Origin: CAVPJC01 sp963705155
GTDB taxonomy: Bacteria; Chloroflexota; Anaerolineae; Anaerolineales; UBA4823
Assembly (NCBI GenBank): GCA_963705155.1
Contig: CAVPJC010000004.1
Coordinates: 175,255-239,254, forward strand
Reading direction: 5' to 3'
DNA length: 64,000 bases
Position 1 is the stretch's first letter; each line of letters starts with the position of its first letter. Below the pieces are notes generated by a model. The model worked only from the letters and a program-made list of their open reading frames with translations, was not told the origin of the DNA and searched no databases. Shown here in pieces: positions 29,131-41,687 of this stretch. A program made the translations under genes and the position numbers.

Positions 29131-29760
29131 TCAGTAACTGACCACCGGCATTTGATGGATGTACTTGCCCTCACCCAGCTCTTTCAACACAAAAGCGGCC
29201 CCATCGGCACGAGAAAGCTGACTGCCGGAGTCTTTACCCAGGTAACCCACACGGTATTTCCCGGTTCGCGGGCCATTCGTCAGGCGGGGGAAGCGCACAA
29301 TCGTCCAATCCAGGCCGCTGGTGCGAAGAATATCCACATTGGCAGCAGAGTCGCTCAGCACATCACCTGCCAGTAGGGTGAGCAGAGCTTTCATCACATG
29401 ATCCAACAGTCCGGGTTGGTCTTGTGGATCGCGCACGCCCGCTCCGGTCATCGAAACCAGCCGGCGGATGCCATGCTTTTTCATTGCGGCGAGGATATTA
29501 TTGGCTGCGGTCTGCATCATGCCAACAACAGCCGGACGGGCTGGCCCCAGTGCGCTGATGACGGCGTCGTGTCCCGCGACCGCCTGCTCGACGGCGGCTG
29601 TATCCAGGACATCGCCCGGGAACAGGCTCAGGTGCGGGTGTGTAATTTCCAGCCTGGCGGGGCTGCGCACAAAAGCCGTGACCAGGTGCCCGGAGTCAAG
29701 CGCCTGCTTTACGATTTCGATCCCGGTTCCACCGGACGCACCAAAAACGATAATTTTCAT
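29131..29760 (-). CDS. NAD(P)H-binding atypical SDR (NmrA/YwnB-like)
   Basis: The start is ATG 29760 (MKIIVFGASGGTGIEIV), one base after the dioxygenase stop at 29762-29764. The 209-residue protein has the Rossmann glycine motif GASGGTG, VISALGP and MTGAGVRD, typical of flavin-reductase-like or NmrA-like atypical SDRs without the YxxxK pair. It is in an operon with the dioxygenase gene upstream. Confidence 0.85.
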   Translation of the reverse strand: MKIIVFGASGGTGIEIVKQALDSGHLVTAFVRSPARLEITHPHLSLFPGDVLDTAAVEQAVAGHDAVISALGPARPAVVGMMQTAANNILAAMKKHGIRRLVSMTGAGVRDPQDQPGLLDHVMKALLTLLAGDVLSDSAANVDILRTSGLDWTIVRFPRLTNGPRTGKYRVGYLGKDSGSQLSRADGAAFVLKELGEGKYIHQMPVVSY

Positions 29761-29761
29761 T

Positions 29762-30571
<810 letters not shown>

Positions 30572-30690
30572 CTTATAATCCTTTGATATTCATTTTGGAA
30601 GATTTCAAAATGGCTGATAAAGTCATAAGGTACTGGCGCTCATGCATCTCTATCACAAGTTTGTATGAACTTATCAAACCTTCAAACTGC

Positions 30691-33600
30691 TCAAATTGTT
30701 TTCATCATTTCCCTTATACGACGCGATAAGCTTTGCATGACTGCCAGAGATACATCGGGTCTCTCGCGTAGAATAGACTTGAACGCCTCTCCGTCAATGG
30801 ACAGGATGCGTGTTTCGCTTTTTGTCACCATGCCTGCTGAACGCGGGGCAGGATCAAGGATCGCCATCTCCCCGATGATCTCCCCCGTGCCACGCTCAGC
30901 CAAAACCTGCTCAATACCATCCGGATTCCGTGACGATCTGAACCTGCCCACTGATGATCACAAACATCGCATCTCCTTCATCGCCCTGCCGGCAAATGAT
31001 GTCAGCAGCGGGATGCCATTGCTCCTGTGCAATCAGCGCGATCCGCTCGAGGTCTTCGGGGGTGAGATTGGCAAAAATGGGTATCTCCTGCAGGATCAGT
31101 ACACGTTCCAGCGTTGAAATGGTTTGGATAGTTTCCATGGACAACTCCTCATGAAATTCAATCAATGAGCTGCGGGCAGCATCCCGAATCAATGGATGTG
31201 AGTCAGACAGCAGTTCGTGCAGTTTTGGGATGAACTGACTCAAGCCTAGCTCAGGGATTGCGCGGACTGCCAATGCACGCGACCATAAGTCTGGAGAGTT
31301 CAATAAGTTATCAATAGCATTTCCAGGTTCGGATGGAAATGGTTTTCCCTCCAAGAGGCCAACAATCCCTTTTGACAGCACCTTGTCTCCAAGAGTTTCC
31401 AGTGCTTCCAAAGCAGACGACTTGCTTTCAGGGTTTGAATCTTCTATATTCTTGCGGACGAGTTCCATGGTTTCAGGATCACTTAACAGCCCAACAATTT
31501 TAATCAGGCGCGCTTCGCTTCGGAGAACATGCCTGGCGAGATTTTTACGTAAGAGAGAGACGGCGCGCCCGGCTGAAGGAAGGCTGGCTTCCCAGGTTTT
31601 GAAATCACTGGCTTGAAGGATTTCCTTGCGGGCGTAAAGCCGCAGCGGATCAAAAGTCTCAGGGTGCCCGGGGGTAAGTGCATCCAGAGCGGAATCGATG
31701 GGAGGGTTTTTGGTATTGAAAAGGTCAAGGACGAATGAGCGGGTCTGTTCCTCGTGATGGCGGAGAATTTCCGCCGCAGACCTGCGAACTGCACCATCTT
31801 CATCGGATAAACGCGCCAACACAGCTTTTACTGCTTCGGGTTCTGCGAGATCGGTGAACGAATAACAAGCAGCTTTGCGAACCATTGGGGATGAATCCTG
31901 CAAAGCCTCAATCAGCATGCCGCCCTCAAAGGCTGGGATGAAATAGAGCATCAACCTGTCCAATCGCTTCGAGCGCACCAATGCGTGTTTGCTCATCTTT
32001 GGTGTTGAGCCATTCCGCCAGGGTTGAAAGCACACGTTCCGGGTAACCTAACCTGCCCAGAGCAATGGCGGATTGCACACGCACCGCTGATGCCTGATCG
32101 GTCAATGATGCGGTTAACTTTGTTAGCAATTCGGGGGGATGGTTCGGCCCCAACTGTGTAAGCGCAATGATAGCGTTTCTGCGGACGTTTGCATCGCCGT
32201 CATCGAGGCGAGCCTGAATAAGGTCGTAGGCAGATGCGGCGCGTAACTCTCCGAGCGATTTAATGACTGCGGCGCGGACTCCAGCTTCAGTGATCCAGGA
32301 TGTGAAGCGACAGGGTGGGGATGGCGGAGGCATTCTGCATCTTTCCTAAAATATCCGCGGCGAGACGCCGTGTAGACGGCTTGGGTTCATGCAAAGCATG
32401 CGTGACGACCGTTAACGCGGCGGCATCGCCTTGAAATCCCGAGAAGGCCGGATTTTCCGAGCTAAAGACTTCCAGACGACCCGCTTGCAACGCATCCATC
32501 AATGCCTGACCATAAGCGGAGCGCATCCGCCAAACCAGAATGCCGCAGACCAGCGTGATCAAGGTGCCCATCAACAGGATTTGCGTATTGGTCAGCACTC
32601 GCTCACCCAGAATGAGCAAAAGGCCCGAAAACGCCACACCGATTTGCGATGGAACTCCATTTTGAAAAGCCAGCACCTGCCCGCGTTTTTGCGAAGGGAC
32701 GACATTGAACAATGCGTTCCAGGCCGTGCCCGTTATCCCGGAAAGAATGACCAACTGCGAAAACCGTGCAATGACTGCTCCGTTCAAAGAATACTGGCTG
32801 GCAAAAACGGTAAAGCCAAACAGATAAACCAGCGGCATGATCAGCACACTGTTGACGATGCCCAGTCTCGTGTAAAAGCGATTGGCAAGCAGCAGTGAGA
32901 CAAAAAATGTGACGGCGGTGGTGATACTGCTAAATAAGCCCAAAAAGCCAGCCACCTCAGCTTCGTTTGGGAAGGAGGCGCTAACAACCTTGCTAAAGGG
33001 GAATGCGATGGCAAAGAATACAATTGAAAACAGTACCGAAGCATAGGCAATCAACTTCATCAAGGTTGAACCACGTACATAGTCGAAGCCCGAACGCAGG
33101 TCGTACCAGAAATTTGGTTTTTGACCGGACTGCTTCACAGGCTTGAAATAATTTTTGGAGATCACCCGAGTGGTGAAAAACACCAGGCCGAGCAAGAAAG
33201 CATAAAAGATCAAAAGGTTCTCTGCGCCGAGGTATTTCGCGAGAACGCCGGTTACAGAATTGCCAAGCACGCTCCCCAGAATACCTGCGCTTGTAAATAA
33301 GGGAAACAATCGTTTGGCTTGCCGTGCATCACTAACTCCGCCCGCCACGTTCCATGTAAACGTGCCGAGGATCATTCCCATAGAATTGATCGTCAGCCAG
33401 AGAATCGGATACAAAATCGGGATTGACATTTCCAGTGCTGCACGTTCAACAAGCAAAAGTATGATCAACCCCAGGATTAGTGCCTGGAAGAACTTGCTTT
33501 TCTCAAATCTGCCCAAACCTGCCGAATAACCCAGTGTAAGGACAAAAGTCGTTGCGCCAAGAAGTAAATACAGATAAGGCAAAAAATCCACGCCGTAACG

Positions 33601-33738
33601 CAGAAAGAATAGAGCCGATGCAGCGTTATCGCCCATCCCTTGCCCGGCCTGAACACAAAGGAACAACGCCCCGACCAGGAGGACGAGTTGCACTTCTTCA
33701 GGGCGGATATTCAAGAGGGATGCCAGACGTTTAGACAA
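30691..33738 (-). CDS. ADP/ATP-carrier-like (NTT/MFS) transporter fused to HEAT repeats and a cyclic-nucleotide-binding domain
   Basis: The joined reading is about 1010 residues across three frame breaks (near 32310, 31945 and 30935). Part 1 (about 1-430) has about 12 membrane helices, with GDNAASALFFLRYGVDFLPY and NVAGGVSDARQAKRLFPLFTS, as in NTT/Npt1-like proteins. Part 2 (about 440-840) is HEAT-like repeats (VRRNAIIALTQLGPNHP, VRVQSAIALGRLGYPERV, VRKAACYSFTDLAEPEAV). Part 3 (about 850-1010) is a CRP-like domain (FANLTPEDLERIALIAQEQ; ADIICRQGDEGDAMFVIISG; GEIIGEMAILDPAPRSAGMV). The phosphate-binding cassette has GE(I/M)...R-S-A. The gene follows the cyclase gene by 12 bp, suggesting cyclic-nucleotide control of the transporter or scaffold. 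The substrate is unknown; nucleotide exchange is only one possibility. Confidence 0.82.
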
Positions 33739-33750
33739 TGGGTTATAAAA

Positions 33751-36700
33751 TTAACGCATCAATTTTTGGACGCGAGGCTGGTTTAAGAATGAAAGGGCCA
33801 ACCCGACCTCGCCCAGGGAACCAGCAATCTGCCTGACGATATTTTTTGCTTCAGCAATGTTTTTTTCCGCCTCCTGCCGCTTTCCAAGCTTCGATTGGAT
33901 ATTTGCCAAATCAGTCAAGATCACCCAAAGATGCAGATTGGATGCCGTTTCTTTTGCCAAATAGCAAGCTTCCGTTAAGGTTTGAAGCGCTTCATCATAT
34001 CGTTCCAATGCAAGCAAGGCATTTCCTTTCCAACGCAAAACTTCGGGAATATCCACACGCGTGAGGGGCACGACCTCATCCAATAATTCATCTGCGAGCG
34101 AAAGCGCTTTCTCATGTTGATTTCTTGCTGATGCGAGCTCAATGTTTGCCAGCGAGATAAAAATGGTGAAACGCGCGTACGGTATCGAAATAGGCTGTAG
34201 CAAACTATCTCCCGCTAATTCTTCTGCCGTTTTTAAATCATCTGCTAACAGGTGCATGCGCACGCTGGCTGCTTGTGGAAATGATTTCCAGGCAGGTTGT
34301 TTGGTTTTGGCTACCTGGAGTGCAAGCTCGATAATGCGGATAGGCTTTTTCAATTGCTCCGCAGAATGTGTACACCCATGCCAGCTCAGAGCGGAGCGTG
34401 ATACTGGTGGCAATCAAGCCAGCTTCATCCGCAAGCTGGATGCTCTCTTCGGCCATTTTTATGCCGTGACCCAATTGACCGTTTTCGAAAAAGGCAAACG
34501 ACATCAGCATTCGTTCATACGATTGACCCCATAGATTATCTATTTTCACGCAGATATCCAAAGCCTGCCGGGTGCATTCCAGAGATAGATCATATTCCCC
34601 CGCATTGAAGTAAGCCTCCGCCTCAGAACCCAGACTGTCTGCAAGCATTACCTGATTGTCCAGAGACCGCCACAGTTCTCGCGCTTCTCGAATAGCGTCG
34701 TGCGCCTTTTCGAACTCGCCCCGGCAGGTGTGAAGCCGGCACAGATCATTCAATATAAACGCAAGTTGTTCACGGTCATCAGATCGGCGCGCCAGAGCCA
34801 GGGCAATTTCACCGTATTGCAATGCTCTCTCGAGTTGTTTCGAGAACAGATAGGTAATCATCAGGTTCCAGTTGAGTTTTGTCTGGGCGGCGCGGTCGCC
34901 GATTGCGCGGGAGATTTCCAGCGCCTCGACCAGCATTTGTTCACTGAGCGCCGGATCGTGTAGTTGTGAAAAGATCGAATAGATCGTCGCCTTCGCCATG
35001 AGGGCTTTCATCTCGATGGTAGGATTCTCCTGGCTGCGGCCAAAAGCTTGCATATCATCGTAGACCCCCAGCGCCTGCTCGAACCTTCCGCTCAGTTCGA
35101 GCACGGAACCCAACTGGATGAAAAGCTGGATCATTGTTTCAGGAGAAGATGGATGCCTTTTGGCTGTTTCCAATGCACGACTGAAGTGCGTAGCGGCTTC
35201 AGCATTGGCGTACAGCCGCGCTCCTTTTTCGCCTGCCAGAATGTCGTATTTTATGGAACGCTCATCCTCCGCGTTGTAAAAATGATGGGCCAGCATTGGC
35301 GCAAACTCTTCGAGGCGGTCGACATAAAGTTCTTCGAGCGTTTCCCCGATTCGTTTATGCAGGTGAATGCGATTCTTGATCAGGATCAACTCGTACGCCG
35401 CCTCCTGAATCAGGACATGCCGGAAGATATAATCCTCGTGCGACAACTCGATCAGGCGTGCGTCCTTTAAGTACTGGATTTGTGCGTCCAGTCCTCCATT
35501 CAAATTGACCAGCCGCTTCAAAACACGCACATCGAATGAACGTCCGATCACAGCGGCGTTTTGCAATGTATTCCTGGCGACCTCAGGTAACCTGTCAATT
35601 CGGGCGCCAAGTACGCCAAGCAACGTTTTCGGAATGGAAATGCCTGTAGGGTCGCCCACTGCAAGCCAGTGATCCTTCTCCTGCACGATTTGTTTCGTCT
35701 CGATCAGCGAACGGATGATTTCTTCGATAAAGAATGGATTTCCATCGGATTTTTCCAGGATAACGCGCCGGATATTCCCGGGCATATTCTTCATGCCCAG
35801 TAGATTTTCCAAGAGGATGTCCGTCTGTTCTACCTGCAACGGCTCAAGGATGACCGGAAAATACCGGTCGGCCATCGTTTGTTGAATCTTGTTGATCGAA
35901 ATCCAGCCAGGCGCAGTGTTTTCGGGCCGTAGCAAACAAACGAAAAGGATGGGGTGCATTCTGGCGAGGTCTGCAGCGCTGACCAATAAATTCAAGGATG
36001 CCTCGTCCGCCCAATGCAAATCGTCAAATACGATGGCAAGCGGATTTTTAGCTGCAAGGCCGCAAAGGTATGCGCGGATTGCCTCCACAAAGTGTTGCAC
36101 AAGTGCTTCCCCTTGAACCGCCGCCACGACCTGCAAACTTTCTTCACTTTCCACGCCAAGTATCGCCTCCATAAAAGGGATATCACCCGCGGGTAGGTGA
36201 TAATGCTCATAAGCAGTTCTCAGCTTATGGCGGACCTCCGCGGGTAAATCATCTTCATGCGCTTCGATGGACTGGCGGATCACCTGTCTCCAGAGGTAAT
36301 AACTGATCGAACGTGTGTAGGATAACGCATCGCCACGAAGCCAAACGGGGCGCGATTCACCGCCTGCCTTCTTCACTTCTGAGATTAAAGTGGATTTCCC
36401 CAGTCCTGCCTCGCCAATTACACTGACAATTGATCCTGTTCCGAGTTGCAGTTGCCTCAGCCGGTCATTCAACAATGCAAGGGGCGCCTCGCGACCTACC
36501 AATGGTGACGATAATCCTTCCAATCCACGCAAGTGACCGGGGTTGGACTTCACGCCCATGACCCGATAGGTCTTGATTGGTGCAGATTTTCCTTTTAACT
36601 TCAACCTCACCTAACGCTTGGATCTCGAAAAATGGCGCAACCAGTTTATAGGTTTCTTCTGAAATTTGAATCGTTCCAACAGCGGCGGTTTGTTCCATGC

Positions 36701-37287
36701 GAGCTGCAAGGTTGATCGCATCGCCGATGGCGGTGTATTCCATACGCAGGTCCGATCCGATCTCGCCGACAACCACAAGCCCGGTGTTAATACCAACCCG
36801 CAGACCAAAGTCAAGTCCATGCTTGAGGCGGATATCGGCAGTGTAAGTTTTGATTCCCTGTTGAATTTCCAATCCGGCCAGCACAGCGCGTTGTGGGTCA
36901 TCCTCATGAGCAATCGGTGCACCGAAGAATGCGAGGATGGCATCGCCCATCAGCCGCGGCACCAGTCCTTCATATTTATAGATCGGACGGATCATATATT
37001 CGAATACACCGTTGATGATATCCGACCATATTTCAGGGTCAACTTTTTCGGCGGCGGCTGTTGAACCCTTGATGTCGCAAAACAACATGGTGATGACGCG
37101 CCGCTCACCAGCCATCGAACCACGCGCCCTACGCAGATTCTAATTTGGCTACCAATTCCTTCGGAAGATATTGGTCAAGAAAAGAAGATTTGGAGGTTTC
37201 GCTCCCCTTCCCAGGCAATGCCGTTCCGCAATTCATGCAGAACCTGGCATTTTCGGGGTTAATTGTCTGGCAGTTTGGGCAATTCAT
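33751..37287 (-). CDS. Class III adenylate/guanylate cyclase with zinc ribbon, AAA-type ATPase and TPR region
   Basis: Start ATG 37287 (MNCPNCQTINPENARFCMNCG); ATG/ATG-like starts further up are possible. A double zinc ribbon is followed by a frame shift at about 37128. The class III cyclase domain has FCDIKGSTAAAEKVD (metal Asp), RLMGDAILAFFGAP, INTGLVVVGEIG and YTAIGDAINLAARM. A shift near 36605 leads to the AAA/NACHT-like ATPase PLVGREAPL, GEAGLGKST (Walker A) and IVFDDLHWAD (Walker B). TPR-like repeats (ALEISRAIGDRAAQTKLN, ALALARRSDDREQLAFIL) follow, with a last shift near 34345, to a stop at 33751. The total is about 1175 residues. Such proteins make cAMP or cGMP under control of the STAND ATPase. 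The neighbour downstream binds cyclic nucleotides. Confidence 0.88.
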
Positions 37288-37433
37288 TTCATCAGGACCT
37301 GCAAGCAAAATTGCACACAACTTAAAAATACGGATACTACCGATCCTATTTTAGCATAGTCCGGGTGAAGTTAATCCACTCGTAGAAAACGTAATCAAAC
37401 CCTCGCTGAGCACCAACGGGCGCCGATAAAAGT

Positions 37434-39952
37434 TTACTTATATCTCTTAATCTGCTGGGTGATCGTCCGGTCGGTAATTTTCCGATCATCTGCCAGTAAA
37501 AATGCCTTGCTCAAAATGACAGCCAGGGTCGGATCGCCCTCGAAGGGCAGGAACAGCTTATCCGTCCCACTTTCCACGCTCCGCAACGGGACGATGCACA
37601 GGTACTGGTCGTTCGGTTCCATCAGGATATTGCTTGAACCCAGGTGGATTTTATAAGTGCGCAGGTCCCCTTGAACAATAAGGAATTTATCCGCCAGTTT
37701 ACAACGATCGCCAATCTTCAAACGCGGCAACAAAACCTCGAGCAATTGTTTGCGTGTTCGGGCTGATTCGTTCAGGTTGCCGAAGGAGAAACTGTGCCAG
37801 TAATCGCGGTAGCGAGTACCTCCGCCGCCATCCAGCCAGTTGGGGTCATTGCCAACGCTCGCCACCCCGACAAACAAATCCACATCGCGGAAAATCTCCG
37901 AAAACACCAAAGGGGGGACATTTTCCAACGGTAGGGGTTCGGCATTTCCTGCGCCATTCCAGCGCGGGGTGCTGTACCCGCCGCCCGAAGCATGCGCCCG
38001 GTTTTCAACAGCGTCTATACGATAAAATCGCACCTGGTCAGTATTCAAATACAGATAAGTGCCAGTCTCATTCGTGTCCGTGCGATAGTCGCTGCCGATA
38101 CCTTCCACCCAGTACTCGGCTCGCAGGCCAAATGGCGGCAGGAACTTTGTAGCGGGAGGGAATTCTGCATCCACCAACAGGCGCAGGGAATTTTTCCAGC
38201 CACGCGCAGCACACAGGGCGTTGAACTGATGCTGCCGCAAGATGTGCGCAGCATAACAATTCGAGTATGTGTTCGTGATGCGCTCAGCATCGGTCAATAT
38301 GTAAATTTCGCGGTGGGCTTGTTTGAACGGCTGGCGCACTTCGTGCCGCATCAACCACTCACGCCATTCCAGCACGACCTGTGTCTCCACATGAAGCGGA
38401 TGCCATAATTCGACGTTTGTCGCCCCATCCAACCAGTCGAGCGGGGCATCATCGCGCCCAACCAATCTGCCATCAAGCCAAATGCCCGAAGCCGCCAGGT
38501 CGCCTTTGCTAAACTTCCAGATCAGCCGCCGGGTAATCGTCCCAACCAGAGGATGCTCCAGGTAACGGCCCTCCAGTCCGTAAATTGCCACTTCTTTTGC
38601 GCAAGATACAAATTCTCAATGCGGTCCCTCTGGGCAGGGAGCATCTTGCGAATGTCTTTGACTGCCTGCGTGATCTCTTTCAATTCATCTGGATGGTGCT
38701 CCTTGATATTTTTAGGCACCGACGCAATTCTCTTCCCACCTTTTTGCCATCCTTGCTCAACGTCAACGCCATTTACCTGGATTTCACAAGCCGCATCATC
38801 CAGGGTGAATTTCGCAAAGCCAACCTTTCCCAACCCGTATGTAGGCACCGACAGTTCTTCAATTTCACTCGCAGTTAGCCCGTTGCGATTTGCGGCGGTT
38901 TGTATTGCCTTCGCAATCACTCTTTGTGCCGCGTTTCCTTTGATCCTGACCTTTAAAATGCTCAACTGGGCGATGCCATCATTTCCTGGCATGTTCGCCA
39001 GCGCCCAAAAGCAGGCATTACCCACTTTGGCTGCACGTGGCCCCATGTGGGGTATTTTGCGATACCCCGACACAGCCAGCGTCGAAAGTACGCGAGCCAT
39101 TTCAGGAGCATCCGACTTCGCCGATAGCCATACAAGACCTTTGAGCAGGTCAGCATTGACCGGTATTAGCGTCTCCCTATGATCAAAACGATTCAGCATT
39201 CGCTCACGCGGATGATCTACCAGGGGGAACCAGCGCATCAGCGCAGAAAAAAAGTCTGGCCGGCCGATGGCATCGATATAAACATCGGTGGCTTTCATCC
39301 ATTTTGCGCTGGGCGATGAACCGGTAACGCGCAGGCATTGAAGCAAGAGCTCTGCCCAGGCAAACAGTTTTTCGGGTGGCAGTGAATAAATGTCATCTAG
39401 AGCGCGTGCCGCCCAAGCATCGTCCCCGGCGAGTGGAAGCTGCACGTCTGTACCGCCTAACAGTTCTCTCAAGCGCAAGACCCAGCGTTTTCTCTCTGTA
39501 TTCTGGATCTCGCCTTCAATGGCAATGATCAGTTTTTCAATGGACTTGCATAGATCATCGTCAAGCGTATTTTCTTTCAAGTAATCAGCGCAAACCTTAA
39601 TCATCTCCGGTACGCCGCGAAATACATTAAAGCGTTGGCTGATTGACCAATTCAAGATGACAACAAGGTCATCGGAACTGAAGGGGATTTTATACTTGAG
39701 CAGTTCGAACAACGCCCTATGTATTTTCCACTCTTTGGCATTGTAGTTCAGAGAACGATGCAATTTGAGCCAGGTGATCATGGCGAGTGCAACACGGCGT
39801 TGAACCTGTGGGCTGGCGTTTAGAATCTTTAGACCTGCGGTGAAGTTTTCGAGCTTAAAAGGATAAGTATGCAGGTCTTGGTTGGCGAGCTCTTCGACCA
39901 GGAAACTGGCTTCATTGCCGGGTTTTAATTTCGTTTTAAGAAAATTGAACAT
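37434..39952 (-). CDS. DUF4132-domain protein
   Basis: Start ATG 39952 (MFNFLKTKLKPGNE). The N-terminal 460 residues are helical and HEAT-like. The frame breaks near 38550 at KKWQFTDWR / RYLEHPLVGTITRRLIW, after which the DUF4132 core follows (ILTDAERITNTYSNCYAAHILRQHQF). The C-terminal part has FSEIFRDVDLFVGVASV, TRKQLLEVLLPRL and DRKITDRTITQQIKR. The total is about 838 residues. DUF4132 proteins are cytosolic, related to E. coli MolR/YehI-type proteins, and of unknown function. The gene starts 4 bp after the stop of its small upstream partner. Confidence 0.8.
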
Positions 39953-39956
39953 GGAT

Positions 39957-40361
39957 CTACCCACCCACCAGTGGGATGAGTTTCAGGAAAGTGACCGAGG
40001 TCTCCGGACGCAAGGCAATCTCATCGTCAAGCGAGCTCATCTGCCGGTCGTCCACCAACACGATGATGCCATTGCTTTCGAAGGCTTCAACCGCACTGTC
40101 GAACTGCATCTGCGGGTTGATGATGCGCGGCTTGTGGAATTTGTAGCCATTCAGAGTCCGCTCGGTTTCACCGGGTTGGACAAGCATGTGGAAAACCGCC
40201 GGCTGACGATTATTATAGTCTTCGACTTCCTGGAAGATGCGCAGACGAATCAATTCGCGTACACTAATGGTTTCCCCCGAAACGCGGACAGTAAAACTGT
40301 TCTCTGGCTTTTTCCCGATGCTGGCAGTCGTTAAGTCAAAGATCTTGAGTAAGGTAAGCAT
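39957..40361 (-). CDS. Small partner protein of the DUF4132 gene, function unknown
   Basis: The 134-residue protein starts MLTLLKIFDLTTASIGKK after GGAGGCCCC. It contains FTVRVSGETISVRELIRLRIFQEVEDYN near the N-terminus and a C-terminal IIVLVDDRQM..LDDEIALRPETSVTFLKLIPLVGG. The C-terminal end resembles the beta-rich end of ubiquitin-like or ThiS-like small proteins, including the terminal GG. This is an observation, not an assignment. It is first in the operon, 4 bp from the DUF4132 start. Confidence 0.6.
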   Translation of the reverse strand: MLTLLKIFDLTTASIGKKPENSFTVRVSGETISVRELIRLRIFQEVEDYNNRQPAVFHMLVQPGETERTLNGYKFHKPRIINPQMQFDSAVEAFESNGIIVLVDDRQMSSLDDEIALRPETSVTFLKLIPLVGG

Positions 40362-40387
40362 GGGGCCTCCGTATGAAATTATAGAAT

Positions 40388-40409
40388 TTATGTTCTAATT
40401 ATAACATAA
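40388..40409. promoter_or_regulatory. Palindrome within the promoter of the DUF4132 operon
   Basis: Perfect 7-nt arms TTATGTT / AACATAA are separated by 8 nt, and the site overlaps TATAAT-like sequences on the minus strand (TATAATTAG and CTATAATTTC). It lies 27-48 bp upstream of the first gene of the operon, a good place for a repressor. The binding protein is unknown. Confidence 0.45.
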
Positions 40410-40497
40410 AACATCAGATAGCAATAAAGACATTTGGGGCGATTTCGGTTCGCGTCAGTCGTACTCCAGCTCAGATTTGCGCCCGAGGAGGCGTAAT

Positions 40498-41574
40498 TCA
40501 CGCAGGTGACCGGTGAACGCCTGGCGCCATGTGGGGTAGCTGATGTAACGGATGCCAAACTCCTCGCATGTTTGCCCGCACGATCGGGGAGAGACGCGGG
40601 TAGTTCAGGTGGCAGATTTGCGGCAGCAAGTGGTGCTCGATCTGGAAGTTCAGCCCGCCGATGTAAAAATTCAGCAGCCGGTTGCCCGGGGCGAAGTCGG
40701 CGGTCGTCTCAACCTGGTGCACCGCCCACTCGTTTTCGATGCGCTGCGGGTTGCCCACCGGTTCGGGGAACTCGACCTCGCCGTTGATGTGGGCGAGCTG
40801 GAAGACGACGCCCATCACCAGGCCGACGGTCAGCATCACAATCAGGAAGCCAACCAGCACCTGCCACCACGGGAAAACCTGCAGCGGAAGGGCGATCATG
40901 ATCACGAAGAAAAATAATTTTCCAGCCCAGAAAATAACATGGTCTGCTGCGCTCATCTTCGGGTAAACGTGATTGGCGTCGGACTTGCCGACCAGGACCA
41001 TCATAAAGTCGCGCAGGATAAAGTCGAAGGCGATCAGGCTGTAGACCAGAGGGAAGTACCCAACCTGGGCTTTATAAAGCGGCTTCCACGGCACGCTGGG
41101 GGTGAGACGCATCACGCCAAACGTCTCGACGTCGTCATCGAACCCGGCGATATTGGTATAGGTGTGATGCCAGACGTTATGCTTGGTGCGCCAGCGAAAC
41201 CCGCTCATGCCCAGCATCTCGGCGCTGAGGCTGACCAGCCGGTTGACGAATGGATGATTGGAGTAACCGCCGTGGTTGGCGTCGTGCATGACGTTGAAGC
41301 CGACCGAGGCAATCGCCAACGCCCACACCATGCATAAGGCAGCATTGACCAGCGGTGGGAACTGACCGAACAGTATCAGCAAGTAAACGCCCAGCCACCA
41401 GGCCAGCACGATCACCGTTTTTAGATACATGGCCGGTACGTCACGCGCGGGGATGTGATTGTCGCGCAGATAGGCATCGACACGCTCGTTGAGCGTTTTT
41501 CGAAAATCGCGCTGCTTCGTGAACCGGAGACTTCTAACGGGGGATTTTCCGGCGATATTCACAGAGGTCGACAT
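40498..41574 (-). CDS. Fatty acid desaturase, Delta-6/linoleoyl-CoA (front-end) type
   Basis: The intact 358-residue protein has histidine boxes HDANHGGYS, KHNVWHHTYTN and QIEHHLLPQI. The Gln in the third box and the HDANH first box mark the front-end/acyl-CoA Delta-6-like branch. No cytochrome b5 domain is fused. Together with the omega-6 enzyme at 27.9 kb this could yield polyunsaturated acyl chains. Confidence 0.88.
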   Translation of the reverse strand: MSTSVNIAGKSPVRSLRFTKQRDFRKTLNERVDAYLRDNHIPARDVPAMYLKTVIVLAWWLGVYLLILFGQFPPLVNAALCMVWALAIASVGFNVMHDANHGGYSNHPFVNRLVSLSAEMLGMSGFRWRTKHNVWHHTYTNIAGFDDDVETFGVMRLTPSVPWKPLYKAQVGYFPLVYSLIAFDFILRDFMMVLVGKSDANHVYPKMSAADHVIFWAGKLFFFVIMIALPLQVFPWWQVLVGFLIVMLTVGLVMGVVFQLAHINGEVEFPEPVGNPQRIENEWAVHQVETTADFAPGNRLLNFYIGGLNFQIEHHLLPQICHLNYPRLSPIVRANMRGVWHPLHQLPHMAPGVHRSPA

Positions 41575-41687
41575 ATCGATGCTCCTTCTTCATAACTGTG
41601 CTCGTTCAGGCATTGTAATATTTGCCTGCTCAAGAGTGATTGTTATAACCCTTTATACCGTAAATTCAAGAAAGCGGCGAAGGTATC

